64,000 nt of DNA from contig ONLY01000002.1 of assembly GCA_900318775.1 (NCBI GenBank), positions 92,050-156,049 of the forward strand, written 5' to 3'. Source of the DNA: an uncultured Prevotellaceae bacterium. GTDB taxonomy: Bacteria > Bacteroidota > Bacteroidia > Bacteroidales > Bacteroidaceae. Below are positions 25,658 through 35,004 of this stretch, piece by piece; position 1 is the stretch's first letter, and each line of letters opens with the position of its first letter. The translations under genes and the position numbers were made by a program. The notes beneath the pieces were generated by a model. That model searched no databases. It saw only the letters and a list, made by a program, of their open reading frames with translations, and was not told the origin of the DNA.

Positions 25658-27142
25658 TTACATCTTCTTCCAGAAGTTTGTGGTGAAGAGGATAATGATG
25701 GGGAAAATCTCAAGACGGCCAATGAGCATAAGGAAAGAGCATACCCATTTAGCAAGAGGGCTTAGGATGGCCCAAGAGTGTACAGGACCATAGTAGCCCA
25801 TGCCTGGTCCCACGTTGCTGATGCTTGACATGGCTATGCCAAAGGCTTCGTAGTAATCGAAGTTGGGATGCACATTGTTGGGGTCAACGCCACTTAGGGC
25901 CAAGATGAATGCTCCCAGGAAGAGGGCGCAGACAAAAAGAGCGACAAAGCCAAGAAGAGTCTGCACCACGCTGTTGGGAATGATGTTGCCGTTCATTCGT
26001 ACAGGAGTGATGGCGCGGGGATGAAGAATGTGGGTGAACTCATTCTTCAGCACCCGGTAGATGATGCTGAGGCGCACGCACTTGAAGCCACCGCTGGTGC
26101 TGCCTGAACACGCGCCTGCGAACATAACAAAGAGCAGGACGGGCATGAGTTGGACGGGCCAGAGCGTGTAATCGACAGTGGCCAATCCTGTGGTGGTCTG
26201 CAGGGAGATGACGGTGAAGAGGCTGTGGCGAATTGCATCCTCGATGTCGTGGATGGGGTCGTTGAGCGCCAAGAAAAGGGCACAGAGGCACGATGCTCCC
26301 AGCACGATGATGATATAGGCCTTGAGTTCAGCATCGCTGAAGAACTTCTTCACCTTTCCTTTTAGCATCGTATAGTATATTAATGTGTAGTTGATGCCAG
26401 ACACAAACATGAAGAAGATGAGCACATACTCAATAGCAGGCGAGTGGTAGAGGTCTCCCAGCAGGTCGGAGTGGGTGCCGTAGCCGCCCGTTGCAGTGGT
26501 GCACATCGAGTAGTTGATGGCATCGAATGTCGGCATTCCGCAGATGACGAGTGCCAAGATGCAGAGGATGGTGAGCCCCACATACACGCCGCCGATCCAG
26601 CGCACCGCCATAGAGATGCGGGGGTGCACCTTGTTGTGCATAGGGCCTGTTGCCTCGGCAGCAAAGAGCTTTACTTCGCCCACGCCGAAAGCCGGCAAAA
26701 TAGCGATGGTGAAGAACACGATGCCGATGCCTCCAATCCATTGGGTGAGGCTGCGCCAGAAGAGGAGGCCGCGCGGCATGACATCTATATTGTCGATGAT
26801 GGTGGCGCCAGTGCTGGTGAAGCCCGACATGGTCTCGAAGAAAGCGCTGGAAACGTCGGTGACATGGCCGTCAAACAGGAAAGGCAGCATGCCGATGAAG
26901 GTAAAGAGCACCCATACGGAAGAGACAACGATGTAACCATCCTTGCGCCCCATCTTCTTGCCTGCGTTTTTGCTGGCAAGCACGCCGATGCAGCCCAGCA
27001 GCAAGGCGATGGCGATAGGCAGAGAGAAAGCTTTCACGCCTTCGCCGTAAATCCAGCACACCACCTGGCACAGCATCATCAGTCCCGCCTCAATGAAGAG
27101 GAGGAATCCCATGACCTTTGCGATGAGTTTCCAGTTAACCAT
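25658..27142 (-). CDS. trkH: Trk-type potassium uptake protein TrkH
   Basis: A 494-aa inner-membrane K+ transporter subunit with the four pore-loop repeats of the TrkH/KtrB fold. The filter segments are SGFTSTGATI (about residue 105), TTATGGYGTHSD (about 220), QTTTGLATVDY (about 320) and SNVGPGMGYYG near the C-terminus, each with the filter glycine. It acts with the peripheral NAD-binding subunit TrkA, whose gene lies immediately upstream: the TAA of trkA shares one base with the trkH ATG. The start is therefore secure. It is the last gene of the dxs-trkA-trkH operon. Confidence 0.96.
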   Translation of the reverse strand: MVNWKLIAKVMGFLLFIEAGLMMLCQVVCWIYGEGVKAFSLPIAIALLLGCIGVLASKNAGKKMGRKDGYIVVSSVWVLFTFIGMLPFLFDGHVTDVSSAFFETMSGFTSTGATIIDNIDVMPRGLLFWRSLTQWIGGIGIVFFTIAILPAFGVGEVKLFAAEATGPMHNKVHPRISMAVRWIGGVYVGLTILCILALVICGMPTFDAINYSMCTTATGGYGTHSDLLGDLYHSPAIEYVLIFFMFVSGINYTLIYYTMLKGKVKKFFSDAELKAYIIIVLGASCLCALFLALNDPIHDIEDAIRHSLFTVISLQTTTGLATVDYTLWPVQLMPVLLFVMFAGACSGSTSGGFKCVRLSIIYRVLKNEFTHILHPRAITPVRMNGNIIPNSVVQTLLGFVALFVCALFLGAFILALSGVDPNNVHPNFDYYEAFGIAMSSISNVGPGMGYYGPVHSWAILSPLAKWVCSFLMLIGRLEIFPIIILFTTNFWKKM

Positions 27143-28524
27143 TACTTGAAGTACTTATCCAGTTTTCGTAGTGTTCCGCTGACGCAGAAGACCACAACCT
27201 TGTCGCCAGCCTGCAGTTGGGTGGCACCGCTGACGAGCATAGACTTGCCGTCGCGCGACATGCCGCCGATGTTCATGCCGAAAGGAAGGCAGAGGTCCAT
27301 CACCTTCTTCTTGGTCACCTTCGAGTCGGGCTTGACGATGAACTCGGCCACGTCGGCCTTGCCGATAGTCAGCATCTTCACGTTATCCACATCGCCCTTC
27401 AGCAACATGCGGTAGATGTGGCTGGCGGCAATCATCTTCTTGTTGATGATGGTGCCGATGTCGAGGTCGTTAGCCATGTCGAAGTAGTCGAGGTTCTCCA
27501 CTTGCGCAATCGTTTTGCGGATGCCTCGTCGTCGTGCGGCCACACAGGCCAGAATGTTCTGTTGGTCATTGTCTGTCAGGGCAATGAGTGCCTCGGTGCT
27601 GCCATACCCCTCGTCGTTGAGCAGGTCCATGTCGTAGCCTTCTCCTTGCAGAATCATCGTCTTGGGAGCTACGAGCGATGGCAGTTGCTCGGTGCGTGCG
27701 GGGTTGGACTCAATGATCTTCACGTTGTTGTGCAGGGGTGCGAGTGTCCAGCTGGCACGCACAGAGAGTTTCCCGCCTCCAATGATGAGGCTGTTCTTCA
27801 CTGAAGGGTAGTCATCCTTGCCTGTGAGGTGGCGGATGATGGGCAGGTTGTCCTTGGTAGTCATGAAGAACACCAGATCGCGCGGCAGAATCCGCTCATC
27901 GCCGTGCGGGCTGATGGTCTCGTCGTCGCGTCGGATGGCCACCACATGAAAGCTGTGGCCATGCGCCCTGCCAATTTCCTTCAGCGTGTGGCCTACCAGC
28001 TTGTTTTCTTTATTGCTGATTTCCCGCTCATCCTTGGGGTTTGCGTCGTGCATCTTCACGCTGAGCAGCAGGAGCTCGCCGCCGTTGAACTCCCACAGTT
28101 GGCGCACCCAGCTGTAGCGCGAGCTGGCAGCAATGTCTTCGGCAGCCAGCAGTTCGGGATAAATCAGCGACTCCACGCCCATGCTCTTGAAGTACTCCAA
28201 GTTCTCGGGCTTCATATATTCGTAGTTGTCCACACGCGCAACAGTCTTCTTGGCGCCCAGTTGCTTGGCCAGCATGGCGCACGTGAGGTTCTCGCTCTCG
28301 TTGGGTGTGACGGCAATGAAGAGGTCGGCGCGGTTCACTTCGGCATCTTTCAACCCCGCGATGGATGTGGGTTGTCTCACCAGCGTCATGATGTCCAGCT
28401 CGTTGCTCCATCGGGCGAGCTTGCTTTCGTTGGCATCAATCAGCACAACGTCTTGGTTGTCGTTTGACAACATGCGGGCCAAGTGTGTGCCCACGGCGCC
28501 TGCGCCAGCAATGACTATCTTCAT
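27142..28524 (-). CDS. trkA: Trk potassium channel regulatory subunit TrkA
   Basis: A 460-aa cytoplasmic regulator that gates TrkH in response to NAD(H) or nucleotides. It has the usual tandem arrangement RCK_N-RCK_C-RCK_N-RCK_C: the first Rossmann motif is [17 protein letters not shown] with [10 protein letters not shown]; the second half starts near residue 233 with [14 protein letters not shown]. The second glycine motif is less canonical than the first, as is common. The start at 28524 lies in an ATGA overlap with the dxs stop (28521-28523). It shares one base with the trkH start, so the three genes are tightly coupled. Confidence 0.95.
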   Translation of the reverse strand: MKIVIAGAGAVGTHLARMLSNDNQDVVLIDANESKLARWSNELDIMTLVRQPTSIAGLKDAEVNRADLFIAVTPNESENLTCAMLAKQLGAKKTVARVDNYEYMKPENLEYFKSMGVESLIYPELLAAEDIAASSRYSWVRQLWEFNGGELLLLSVKMHDANPKDEREISNKENKLVGHTLKEIGRAHGHSFHVVAIRRDDETISPHGDERILPRDLVFFMTTKDNLPIIRHLTGKDDYPSVKNSLIIGGGKLSVRASWTLAPLHNNVKIIESNPARTEQLPSLVAPKTMILQGEGYDMDLLNDEGYGSTEALIALTDNDQQNILACVAARRRGIRKTIAQVENLDYFDMANDLDIGTIINKKMIAASHIYRMLLKGDVDNVKMLTIGKADVAEFIVKPDSKVTKKKVMDLCLPFGMNIGGMSRDGKSMLVSGATQLQAGDKVVVFCVSGTLRKLDKYFK

Positions 28525-30455
28525 TTCAATTCATTTGTTAGTTTGTCCAACACTTCTGCAATTCCTTCAGCATCAGTACCACACTGGTGGCGAAGCTGTG
28601 CCACCGTTCCGTGCATCACGAAGTGGTCGGGGAGACCAATGCGGTGTACGGGAACTTGATAGCCGTGATCGGAGAAGAATTCCAGCACAGCGCTTCCCAA
28701 TCCGCCGGCAATGACGCCGTCTTCTACGGTGACCACCTGCTGGAAGTTCTGTCCCACTTCGTGCAGAATGTCTTCGTCGAGGGGCTTGAGGAAACGCATG
28801 TCGTAGTGTGCAATATGCAGAGGCTGTGCCGCATGGGCGTTCAGCCACTTCAGTTCTGTAATTGAGATGGCCTTCTCTGCCTCCACGCCCAAAGGCCCGA
28901 GACTCAGCACGGCAATGCCCTTTCCGTCTTTCAGTTTCCGGCCCTTGCCCACAGGAATCTCTTCCAGTTCGCATCGCCAGTCCACCGTGTTGCCGCATCC
29001 TCGTGGGTAGCGAATCACGAATGTGCCCTTGTTGGGCAGTTGGGCTGTGTACATCAGTCGTCGCAGCTCCGGCTCGTTCAGAGGCGAAGCGATGGTCAGG
29101 TTGGGGATGGGGCGCAGGAAAGCGAGGTCGAACGCTCCGTGGTGTGTGGAGCCGTCTTCTCCCACCAGTCCGGCGCGGTCCAGGCAGAGCACCATGTTGA
29201 GCCGCATCGTGGCGGCATCGTGGATGATGTTGTCGTAGGCGCGCTGCATGAACGACGAGTAGATGTTGCAGAAAGGCATCATCCCGTCCTTGGCCAGACC
29301 TCCCGAGAAGGTGACAGCATGACCCTCGGCAATGCCCACGTCGAACACACGGTCAGGCATAGCGTTCATCATGATGTTCATCGAGCAGCCCGTCGGCATG
29401 GCCGGTGTGATGCCCACAATCTTTGGGTTTTGTTGGGCCAGCTCGAGAAGCGTTGTGCCAAACACGTCCTGAAACTTGGGCGGGCGTGGCTTTCCGTCGT
29501 GATTCACGATGCGTTCGCCTGTGTCGGGGTCAAACTTGCCTGGAGCATGCCAGATGGTGGCGTCTTCCTCGGCAGGTGCGTAGCCGTATCCTTTGGTGGT
29601 GTGGATGTGCAGGAGCTTGGGCCCCTTCATCTCCTTGATGGCTTGCAGGATGCGCACCAGTTCCACCACATCGTTACCCTCGGCAGGACCGAAGTAGCGG
29701 ATGTCCATTCCTTCGAAGATGTTCTTCTGGCGTGTCAGCACCGACTTCAGACTGTTGGTGAAGCGGATGAGTCCCTTTCGTCGTTTCTCCGTGAGGATGC
29801 CCCAGTTGAAGAGCTTCCTTGACAAGCGATATCGGATGCGGTTGTAGGTAGAGTTCGTGGTGAGCTGCAGCAGGTATTTGCGCATGCCGCCCACGCTGTG
29901 GTCGATGGACATGTCGTTGTCGTTCAGCACAATCAGCATGTCGTTGGGCGTGGTGGCAGTGTTGTTGATGCCTTCAAAGGCCAGGCCGCCGCTCATCGCG
30001 CCGTCGCCAATCACGGCCACCACTTTCCGGTCTTCCTTGTTCAGCCGAGCCGCCACTGCCATGCCCAATGCCGCTGAGACGGAGTTGCTGGCATGTCCGC
30101 AGCAGAAGGTGTCGTATTCACTTTCGTCTGGATGGGGGAAGGGCTTCAGACCGTTCAGCTTGCGGTTGGTGCAGAACCGGTCACGTCGTCCTGTGAGTAT
30201 CTTATGTCCGTATGCTTGATGTCCTACATCCCACACGATGCGATCATAGGGTGTGTTGAACACGTAATGCAGCGCCACCGTCAGCTCCACCACGCCCAGG
30301 CTTGAGGCCAAATGGCCCGGATTCATTGCCAATTCTTCAATGATATCCCGCCTCAATTCATCGCATACTGCAGGCAACTCCTTCACTTTCAACTGGCGCA
30401 AGTCTGCAGGGTAATCAAGTTTCGTGAGATATTTATATTGAGTATTATCTCCCAT
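28521..30455 (-). CDS. dxs: 1-deoxy-D-xylulose-5-phosphate synthase
   Basis: A 644-aa thiamine-diphosphate enzyme that condenses pyruvate and glyceraldehyde 3-phosphate, the first step of the MEP isoprenoid pathway and a source for thiamine and pyridoxal. The ThDP-binding motif spans [10 protein letters not shown] to LNDNDMSID. The N-terminal His ([14 protein letters not shown] [18 protein letters not shown]) and the transketolase central segment [15 protein letters not shown] are present. The C-terminal transketolase domain ends near [13 protein letters not shown]. It is the first gene of dxs-trkA-trkH, with a -7 box 20 nt upstream. This arrangement is common in Bacteroidales. Full length. 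Confidence 0.96.
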   Translation of the reverse strand: MGDNTQYKYLTKLDYPADLRQLKVKELPAVCDELRRDIIEELAMNPGHLASSLGVVELTVALHYVFNTPYDRIVWDVGHQAYGHKILTGRRDRFCTNRKLNGLKPFPHPDESEYDTFCCGHASNSVSAALGMAVAARLNKEDRKVVAVIGDGAMSGGLAFEGINNTATTPNDMLIVLNDNDMSIDHSVGGMRKYLLQLTTNSTYNRIRYRLSRKLFNWGILTEKRRKGLIRFTNSLKSVLTRQKNIFEGMDIRYFGPAEGNDVVELVRILQAIKEMKGPKLLHIHTTKGYGYAPAEEDATIWHAPGKFDPDTGERIVNHDGKPRPPKFQDVFGTTLLELAQQNPKIVGITPAMPTGCSMNIMMNAMPDRVFDVGIAEGHAVTFSGGLAKDGMMPFCNIYSSFMQRAYDNIIHDAATMRLNMVLCLDRAGLVGEDGSTHHGAFDLAFLRPIPNLTIASPLNEPELRRLMYTAQLPNKGTFVIRYPRGCGNTVDWRCELEEIPVGKGRKLKDGKGIAVLSLGPLGVEAEKAISITELKWLNAHAAQPLHIAHYDMRFLKPLDEDILHEVGQNFQQVVTVEDGVIAGGLGSAVLEFFSDHGYQVPVHRIGLPDHFVMHGTVAQLRHQCGTDAEGIAEVLDKLTNELK

Positions 30456-30474
30456 AATTCATGTTAAAAACATG

Positions 30475-30482
30475 CAAAAGTA
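30475..30482 (-). promoter_or_regulatory. -7 box of the dxs-trkA-trkH operon
   Basis: Minus-strand TACTTTTG fits TAnnTTTG, 20 nt before the ATG at 30455. Confidence 0.6.
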
Positions 30483-30510
30483 GGTATTTTCTTCGTCACA
30501 GACTCTAAAA

Positions 30511-30561
30511 AAGGTGAAAATCTTTCGTTATGGGGCACTATATTATCCCATAAGGTGAAAA
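30511..30561. repeat. Direct repeats flanking a hairpin between dxs and the outer-membrane barrel gene
   Basis: AAGGTGAAAA occurs at 30511-30520 and again at 30552-30561. Between them TTATGGG (30528-30534) pairs perfectly with CCCATAA (30547-30553) across a 12-nt loop. It lies between two divergent promoters. A regulator site is possible; nothing decides it. Confidence 0.45.
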
Positions 30562-30620
30562 GTTTGTTCTAAATGTCGCCTTTTTGTTAAAAAGTGATAC
30601 GAGATAAGAAGAAAAGGCTT

Positions 30621-30628
30621 TACCTTTG
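30621..30628 (+). promoter_or_regulatory. -7 box of the outer-membrane barrel gene
   Basis: TACCTTTG fits TAnnTTTG. It predicts a 5' leader of about 100 nt, AT-rich near the start codon and containing a small CCCC/GGGG hairpin (30638-30651). Confidence 0.6.
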
Positions 30629-30735
30629 TACCGCTACCCCATGGAAGGGGATTCCGAAAACCTGACGTGGGTTAATTGATAAAGTGTTAAAAAAAAGAGT
30701 AGGAACAAGAGTTAATTAAATTACAATTAAGCACT

Positions 30736-31299
30736 ATGAAAAAAATTCTTTTGGCTGCATTCGTTGCAGTAGCGTCTCTCACAGCTAACGCCCAGATTTG
30801 GGTAGGTGGTGAACTCGGTTACAACGTTGAAAGAGAAAGTAATGATGGAACCACTACTTACAAGGAACACGAATTCACATTCGCTCCTGAGATTGGTTAC
30901 AAACTCAATGACAAGTTTGATGTTGCTGTTGCCTTGAACTTCTCTCATGATGATGACGAGTACCGCGAAGAAGGCGATACTCATACCTATAGCAATAACA
31001 GCTTCTCTATCAATCCTTACATCCGTTACTCCTTCTACAAGGCTGGTAAGTTCTCTGCATTTGTTGACGGTGGCTTCAAGTATGGTTTTACTCACTACTG
31101 CGGTGATGATGAGAACCGTATCAACTGGGGTATCAACGTTCGCCCAGGTATTGCATACGCTTTGACTGAGAAGGTTGGTCTCGTTGCTCATGTTGGTAAG
31201 GTTGGTTGGGATTATTCTAAGAAAGATGAGAATAAGACTAACGAATTCGGTTTCAACATCTACAACAACATTTCTTTCGGTGCATACGTAAACTTCTAA
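30736..31299 (+). CDS. Small outer-membrane beta-barrel protein
   Basis: A 187-aa protein with a signal peptide (MKKILLAAFVAVASLTANA) and a mature part of alternating hydrophobic/aromatic strands (FTFAPEIGYKLNDKFDVAVAL, FSINPYIRYSFYKAGKFSAF, INVRPGIAYALTEKVGLVA, FNIYNNISFGAYVNF). The C-terminal residue is Phe after an aromatic strand, as in Omp substrates of the BAM machine. The size fits an 8-stranded OMP_b-brl/porin-family barrel. It is a single-gene unit with its own promoter, long AT-rich leader and terminator, an arrangement typical of abundant outer-membrane proteins. Its specific role is unknown. Confidence 0.85.
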   Translation: MKKILLAAFVAVASLTANAQIWVGGELGYNVERESNDGTTTYKEHEFTFAPEIGYKLNDKFDVAVALNFSHDDDEYREEGDTHTYSNNSFSINPYIRYSFYKAGKFSAFVDGGFKYGFTHYCGDDENRINWGINVRPGIAYALTEKVGLVAHVGKVGWDYSKKDENKTNEFGFNIYNNISFGAYVNF

Positions 31300-31329
31300 T
31301 TCGGAAGAAGTTAAAAACGATAATCATAA

Positions 31330-31359
31330 AGGTCGGCAGCGAGTCTGCCGGCCTTTTTT
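31330..31359 (+). terminator. Rho-independent terminator of the outer-membrane barrel gene
   Basis: AGGTCGGCAG (31330-31339) pairs with CTGCCGGCCT (31345-31354), one G-T wobble, followed by TTTTT. Confidence 0.85.
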
Positions 31360-31368
31360 GTTGCCGTT

Positions 31369-31491
31369 TGTAACAGTCTTGAAAACGTCTGTGTAACGTT
31401 TGTAACACACCGTGTGTTACAAACGTTACATGCCATGTGTTACAAATGTAACATAGGCTGTGTGACATATGTAACATGCGGTAGTGTTACA
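31369..31491. repeat. Array of six TGTWACA quasi-palindromes at 23-bp period
   Basis: Sites start at 31369 (half), 31392, 31415, 31438, 31461 and 31485 (half): steps of 23, 23, 23, 23 and 24. Full units are TGTAACGTTTGTAACA, TGTTACAAACGTTACA, TGTTACAAATGTAACA and TGTGACATATGTAACA. The second and third together form a perfect 37-nt palindrome (31393-31429, 18-bp arms around one base). The array fills the gap between the barrel-gene terminator and metG. Nothing coding is seen in the surrounding 300 bp. Confidence 0.9.
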
Positions 31492-31621
31492 TTTCTATTC
31501 AGGGCGCTTTGTTTTCCTTCCTTCGTCGTTGTGGATTGTCATTTTGTGGGTTCCCCTTCCGAAAAGCGCTGCACAGCATAAAAAAAAGGGGTTGAACCCC
31601 TCTTGTCCCAAAATAAATCAG

Positions 31622-31629
31622 TACCTTTG
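31622..31629 (+). promoter_or_regulatory. -7 box of metG
   Basis: TACCTTTG fits TAnnTTTG, 27 nt before the ATG at 31657. A TTG at 31603 is the nearest upstream candidate, with spacing shorter than usual. Confidence 0.55.
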
Positions 31630-31656
31630 CAAACTGTATAGTAATCAATCAGAAAC

Positions 31657-33723
31657 ATGGAACAAAAGAATTTCAAGAGAACAACGGTGACGGCAGCGCT
31701 GCCATACGCCAACGGACCTGTGCATATTGGTCACTTGGCTGGAGTGTATGTGCCCGCCGACATCTATGTAAGATACTTGCGACTGAAGGGACGTGAGGTG
31801 ATGTTTGTGTGTGGTAGTGATGAGCATGGTGTGCCTGTGACGATTCGTGCGAAGAAGGAGGGATGCACCGTGCAGGACGTGGTGGACCGCTACAACGGCA
31901 TCATCAAGAAGTCCTTTGCTGATTTTGGCATCAGCTTCGATATTTTCAGCCGCACCACCAGCAAGACGCATCATCAGTTTGCCGCTGACTTCTTCAAGAA
32001 GCTCTACGATGACGGCAAATTTGTGGAAATTACCTCGGAACAGTTCTATGACGAGGAGACGAAGCAGTTCCTCACTGACCGCAACATCAAGGGCGAGTGC
32101 CCACGCTGCCACGCGGAGGGCGCATACGGCGACCAGTGCGAGAAGTGTGGCGCAACACTCTCTCCCGAAGAACTTATCAATCCGGTGAACGCTATCAACG
32201 GCAATCCGCTGGTGAAGAAGGCCACCAAGCACTGGTACTTGCCGCTTGACCAGTATCAGGGTTGGCTTGAGGACTGGATTCTGAAGGGGCATCCCGAATG
32301 GCGCAGCAATGTGTATGGCCAGTGCAAGAGCTGGTTGGACGGAGGGCTGAAGCCTCGTGCTGTGACACGCGACCTCGACTGGGGCATCCCTGTGCCCGTG
32401 GAAGGTGCTGAGGGCAAGGTGCTCTATGTGTGGTTTGATGCCCCCATCGGCTACATTTCCAACACGAAGGAACTCTGTGAGAACGAGCCCGAGAAGTGGG
32501 GCACCTGGCAGAAATGGTGGCAGGACGAGGAGACTCGTCTGATTCACTTCATCGGCAAGGACAACATCGTGTTCCACTGCATCGTGTTCCCATCGATGCT
32601 GAAGGCTCACGGTGACTACATCCTGCCCGACAATGTGCCCAGCAACGAGTTCCTGAATCTGGAGGGCAACAAGATTTCTACTTCAAAGAACTATGCCGTT
32701 TGGCTCAACGAATATCTGGAAGAGCTTCCAAACCGCCAGGACGAGCTTCGCTATGTGCTCACAGCCAATGCGCCCGAGACCAAGGACAACGACTTCACTT
32801 GGGCTGATTTCCAGGCGCGTTGCAACAACGAGCTGGTGGCTGTATATGGCAACTTCGTGAATCGCGCTCTGCAACTCACGCAGAAATATTATGATGGCAT
32901 CGTGCCTGAGTGCGGCGAGCTGACCGACACTGACAAGGCTACTCTTGCTGAGTTTGCATCGGTGAAGGACAACGTGGAGAAACTCATCGAGGGCTTCAAG
33001 TTCCGCGAGGCACAGAAGGAGGCAATGAACCTGGCCCGCATCGGCAACAAGTACATCGCTGACGAAGAGCCTTGGAAGGTCATCAAGACCGACCCTGAGC
33101 GTGTGAAGACCATCATCTACATCTCTCTGCAGCTCACAGCCAATCTGGCCATCGCGTTTGAACCATTCCTGCCTTTCTCTTCAGCTAAGCTCCGCGACAT
33201 GATTAACATGGAGACTCTTAACTGGGAAGACCTCGGCAAGACTGACCTGCTGCCTGCTGGCAAGCAACTCGGCAAGCCAACTCTCCTCTTCTCAAAGATT
33301 GAGGACGAGACCATCAAGTTCCAGACCGACAAGCTGGAGGCTACCATCAAGGCCAACGAGGCAGCTAATGCAGAGGTGGCTCCCGTGAAGGAGACTGTGG
33401 CATTTGACGATTTCACAAAACTCGATATCCGTGTGGCTACCGTGCTGGAATGCGAGCGCGTGCCCAAGATGAAGAAGCTCCTGAAGTTCAAGCTGGACGA
33501 TGGTACACCCAAGGGACGCACCATCGTGAGCGGCATCGCTCAGTGGTATGAGCCAGAGCAGTTGGTGGGCAAGCAGGTGCTCTTCATTGCCAACTTGGCT
33601 CCACGTGAGTTCAAGAACGGACTTGTGAGCGAGGGCATGATTCTCTCTGCCGAGAACTACGACGGCACCATCAGTGTGACGACGGTAGAGAAGCCTGTAA
33701 AGGGCGGCAGCCAGGTATGCTAA
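31657..33723 (+). CDS. metG: Methionyl-tRNA synthetase, long form with C-terminal tRNA-binding domain
   Basis: Charges tRNA-Met with methionine in the cytoplasm. The 688-aa protein shows the class I signature [14 protein letters not shown] (HIGH), the zinc-knuckle insert [17 protein letters not shown], the KMSKS loop as KISTSKN, and the anticodon-binding helical domain. The last 110 residues (from about 578, [20 protein letters not shown]) are the EMAP/Trbp111-type tRNA-binding domain that promotes dimerisation. Length and order match MetG of Bacteroidetes. It has its own promoter and is followed 38 bp downstream by a metallophosphatase gene on the same strand. Confidence 0.97.
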   Translation: MEQKNFKRTTVTAALPYANGPVHIGHLAGVYVPADIYVRYLRLKGREVMFVCGSDEHGVPVTIRAKKEGCTVQDVVDRYNGIIKKSFADFGISFDIFSRTTSKTHHQFAADFFKKLYDDGKFVEITSEQFYDEETKQFLTDRNIKGECPRCHAEGAYGDQCEKCGATLSPEELINPVNAINGNPLVKKATKHWYLPLDQYQGWLEDWILKGHPEWRSNVYGQCKSWLDGGLKPRAVTRDLDWGIPVPVEGAEGKVLYVWFDAPIGYISNTKELCENEPEKWGTWQKWWQDEETRLIHFIGKDNIVFHCIVFPSMLKAHGDYILPDNVPSNEFLNLEGNKISTSKNYAVWLNEYLEELPNRQDELRYVLTANAPETKDNDFTWADFQARCNNELVAVYGNFVNRALQLTQKYYDGIVPECGELTDTDKATLAEFASVKDNVEKLIEGFKFREAQKEAMNLARIGNKYIADEEPWKVIKTDPERVKTIIYISLQLTANLAIAFEPFLPFSSAKLRDMINMETLNWEDLGKTDLLPAGKQLGKPTLLFSKIEDETIKFQTDKLEATIKANEAANAEVAPVKETVAFDDFTKLDIRVATVLECERVPKMKKLLKFKLDDGTPKGRTIVSGIAQWYEPEQLVGKQVLFIANLAPREFKNGLVSEGMILSAENYDGTISVTTVEKPVKGGSQVC

Positions 33724-33761
33724 TTGGCACGCACGCTGAATGATTTTTTTGACAGAAGGGC

Positions 33762-34991
33762 ATGAAAAAGAAGACGGTCGGCACATGGACGCTTTTCATC
33801 GTTGTTGGAGCACTGGTGATATGGTGCGCCACCCGTTGGAGAGTGTGGTTTCACAATCCGGAAGAAGCGCCGTATGTGCCTGCTGAAGTGCCTGCGAGAG
33901 TGCTGCTGACGTTTGGCGATGAGGACGGGCTGCACAGCCGCAATGTCAGTTGGATGTGTGACACCGTCTTGCGTGAAGCGTGGGTGGATCTGGAGGACCA
34001 GAAGACCCACGCCGTGCAGCACGTAGGCGCAAGAGGGGAGGTGTTTGAGTCGCGAAACGGTAAGGCCGCCTATTATGTGGCACGTTTGCGCGACTTGGAG
34101 ACGGGACACGCCTATCGCTACCGTGTGTGGACTGGCGAGAACGCTGGTGAGTGGCATGAGTTCCATGTGCCAGCACCTCATGAGCGGGAAACGGCCTTCC
34201 TCTATATGGGCGACATTCAAGACACCATCGGCGGCATTGCCAACCAGTTGTTGAGACGGGCCTTTCGCCAGCATCCCGATGCAGAGTTCTTTGTGTGTGG
34301 CGGTGACCTGACAGAGCGCCCGACGGATGCCTTCTGGAACGAGACTTTTGAGACTCTCGACTCTGTGGGACAGGCGGTGCCTGTGCTGACGGTGACGGGC
34401 AATCACGACTATCTGAAAGGACTTATCTGCACACTCGAGCGCCGTTTCTCCCTCATCCATTCCTACTTCTTGGACTCGATGGTGGGTGAGAACCAGGTGT
34501 TCACGGTTCGCTACAAGGATGTGCAGTTCTTTTGCCTTGACAGCAACCGCGAGTTCTTCTATTTGTGGACACAGCGGCGATGGCTCGAAGAGAAGTTGGA
34601 AGCCAGTACGGCGAAATGGAAGATTGTGGTGATGCACCACCCGCTCTATTCCGTCAAGGGCAGCATGAACAACTTGATTCAACGGTGGATGTTTGACGAT
34701 TTGATTCAGCAGTATGGTGTGGCCCTTGTATTGCAAGGGCATGAGCATGCCTATGCGCGGCGAACGGTCTGGCAATCATCTTCCAGCAGTCAGCCTTCAG
34801 CCATTCATATTATCAGCCACTGTTCCCCCAAGGCTTATCGCATCAATCCGCCCGAAGGACGCTTTGACAGGATTGAGAAAGATATCCGTACCTACCAGAA
34901 AGTGCGCATCAGCGGCGACACGCTCGTCGTGACTGCATTCAATGCAGAGAATGGGATGCTGATAGACTCCCTTGGCATAAAACTTCATTAA
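33762..34991 (+). CDS. Membrane-anchored metallophosphoesterase, purple-acid-phosphatase-like
   Basis: A 409-aa protein with an N-terminal membrane anchor (about 8-24), a fibronectin-like N-terminal domain (about 40-135, ending HAYRYRVWTGENAGEWHEF) and a calcineurin-type phosphatase domain. All metal motifs are present: GDIQD (150-154), GGDLTE (180-185), GNHDY (213-217), MHHP (291-294) and GHEH (326-329). The domain order resembles purple acid phosphatases, though their extra tyrosine ligand is not certain. It is probably periplasmic and hydrolyses phosphate esters. It lies 13 bp before the LTA-synthase-like gene on the same strand, which suggests shared work on phosphate-containing envelope molecules (inference). 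Confidence 0.9.
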   Translation: MKKKTVGTWTLFIVVGALVIWCATRWRVWFHNPEEAPYVPAEVPARVLLTFGDEDGLHSRNVSWMCDTVLREAWVDLEDQKTHAVQHVGARGEVFESRNGKAAYYVARLRDLETGHAYRYRVWTGENAGEWHEFHVPAPHERETAFLYMGDIQDTIGGIANQLLRRAFRQHPDAEFFVCGGDLTERPTDAFWNETFETLDSVGQAVPVLTVTGNHDYLKGLICTLERRFSLIHSYFLDSMVGENQVFTVRYKDVQFFCLDSNREFFYLWTQRRWLEEKLEASTAKWKIVVMHHPLYSVKGSMNNLIQRWMFDDLIQQYGVALVLQGHEHAYARRTVWQSSSSSQPSAIHIISHCSPKAYRINPPEGRFDRIEKDIRTYQKVRISGDTLVVTAFNAENGMLIDSLGIKLH

Positions 34992-35004
34992 TTACGAACG
35001 AGAC

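Noticed and set aside
25492..25755. An 87-codon open frame overlapping the 3' end of trkH
   Set aside because: It overlaps the conserved TrkH C-terminus in another frame and has no promoter or recognisable sequence.
31582..31604. A terminator at the palindrome before metG
   Set aside because: GGGGTT and AACCCC leave a 1-nt loop, so only a very short stem can form. The A run beside it belongs to the metG upstream region.
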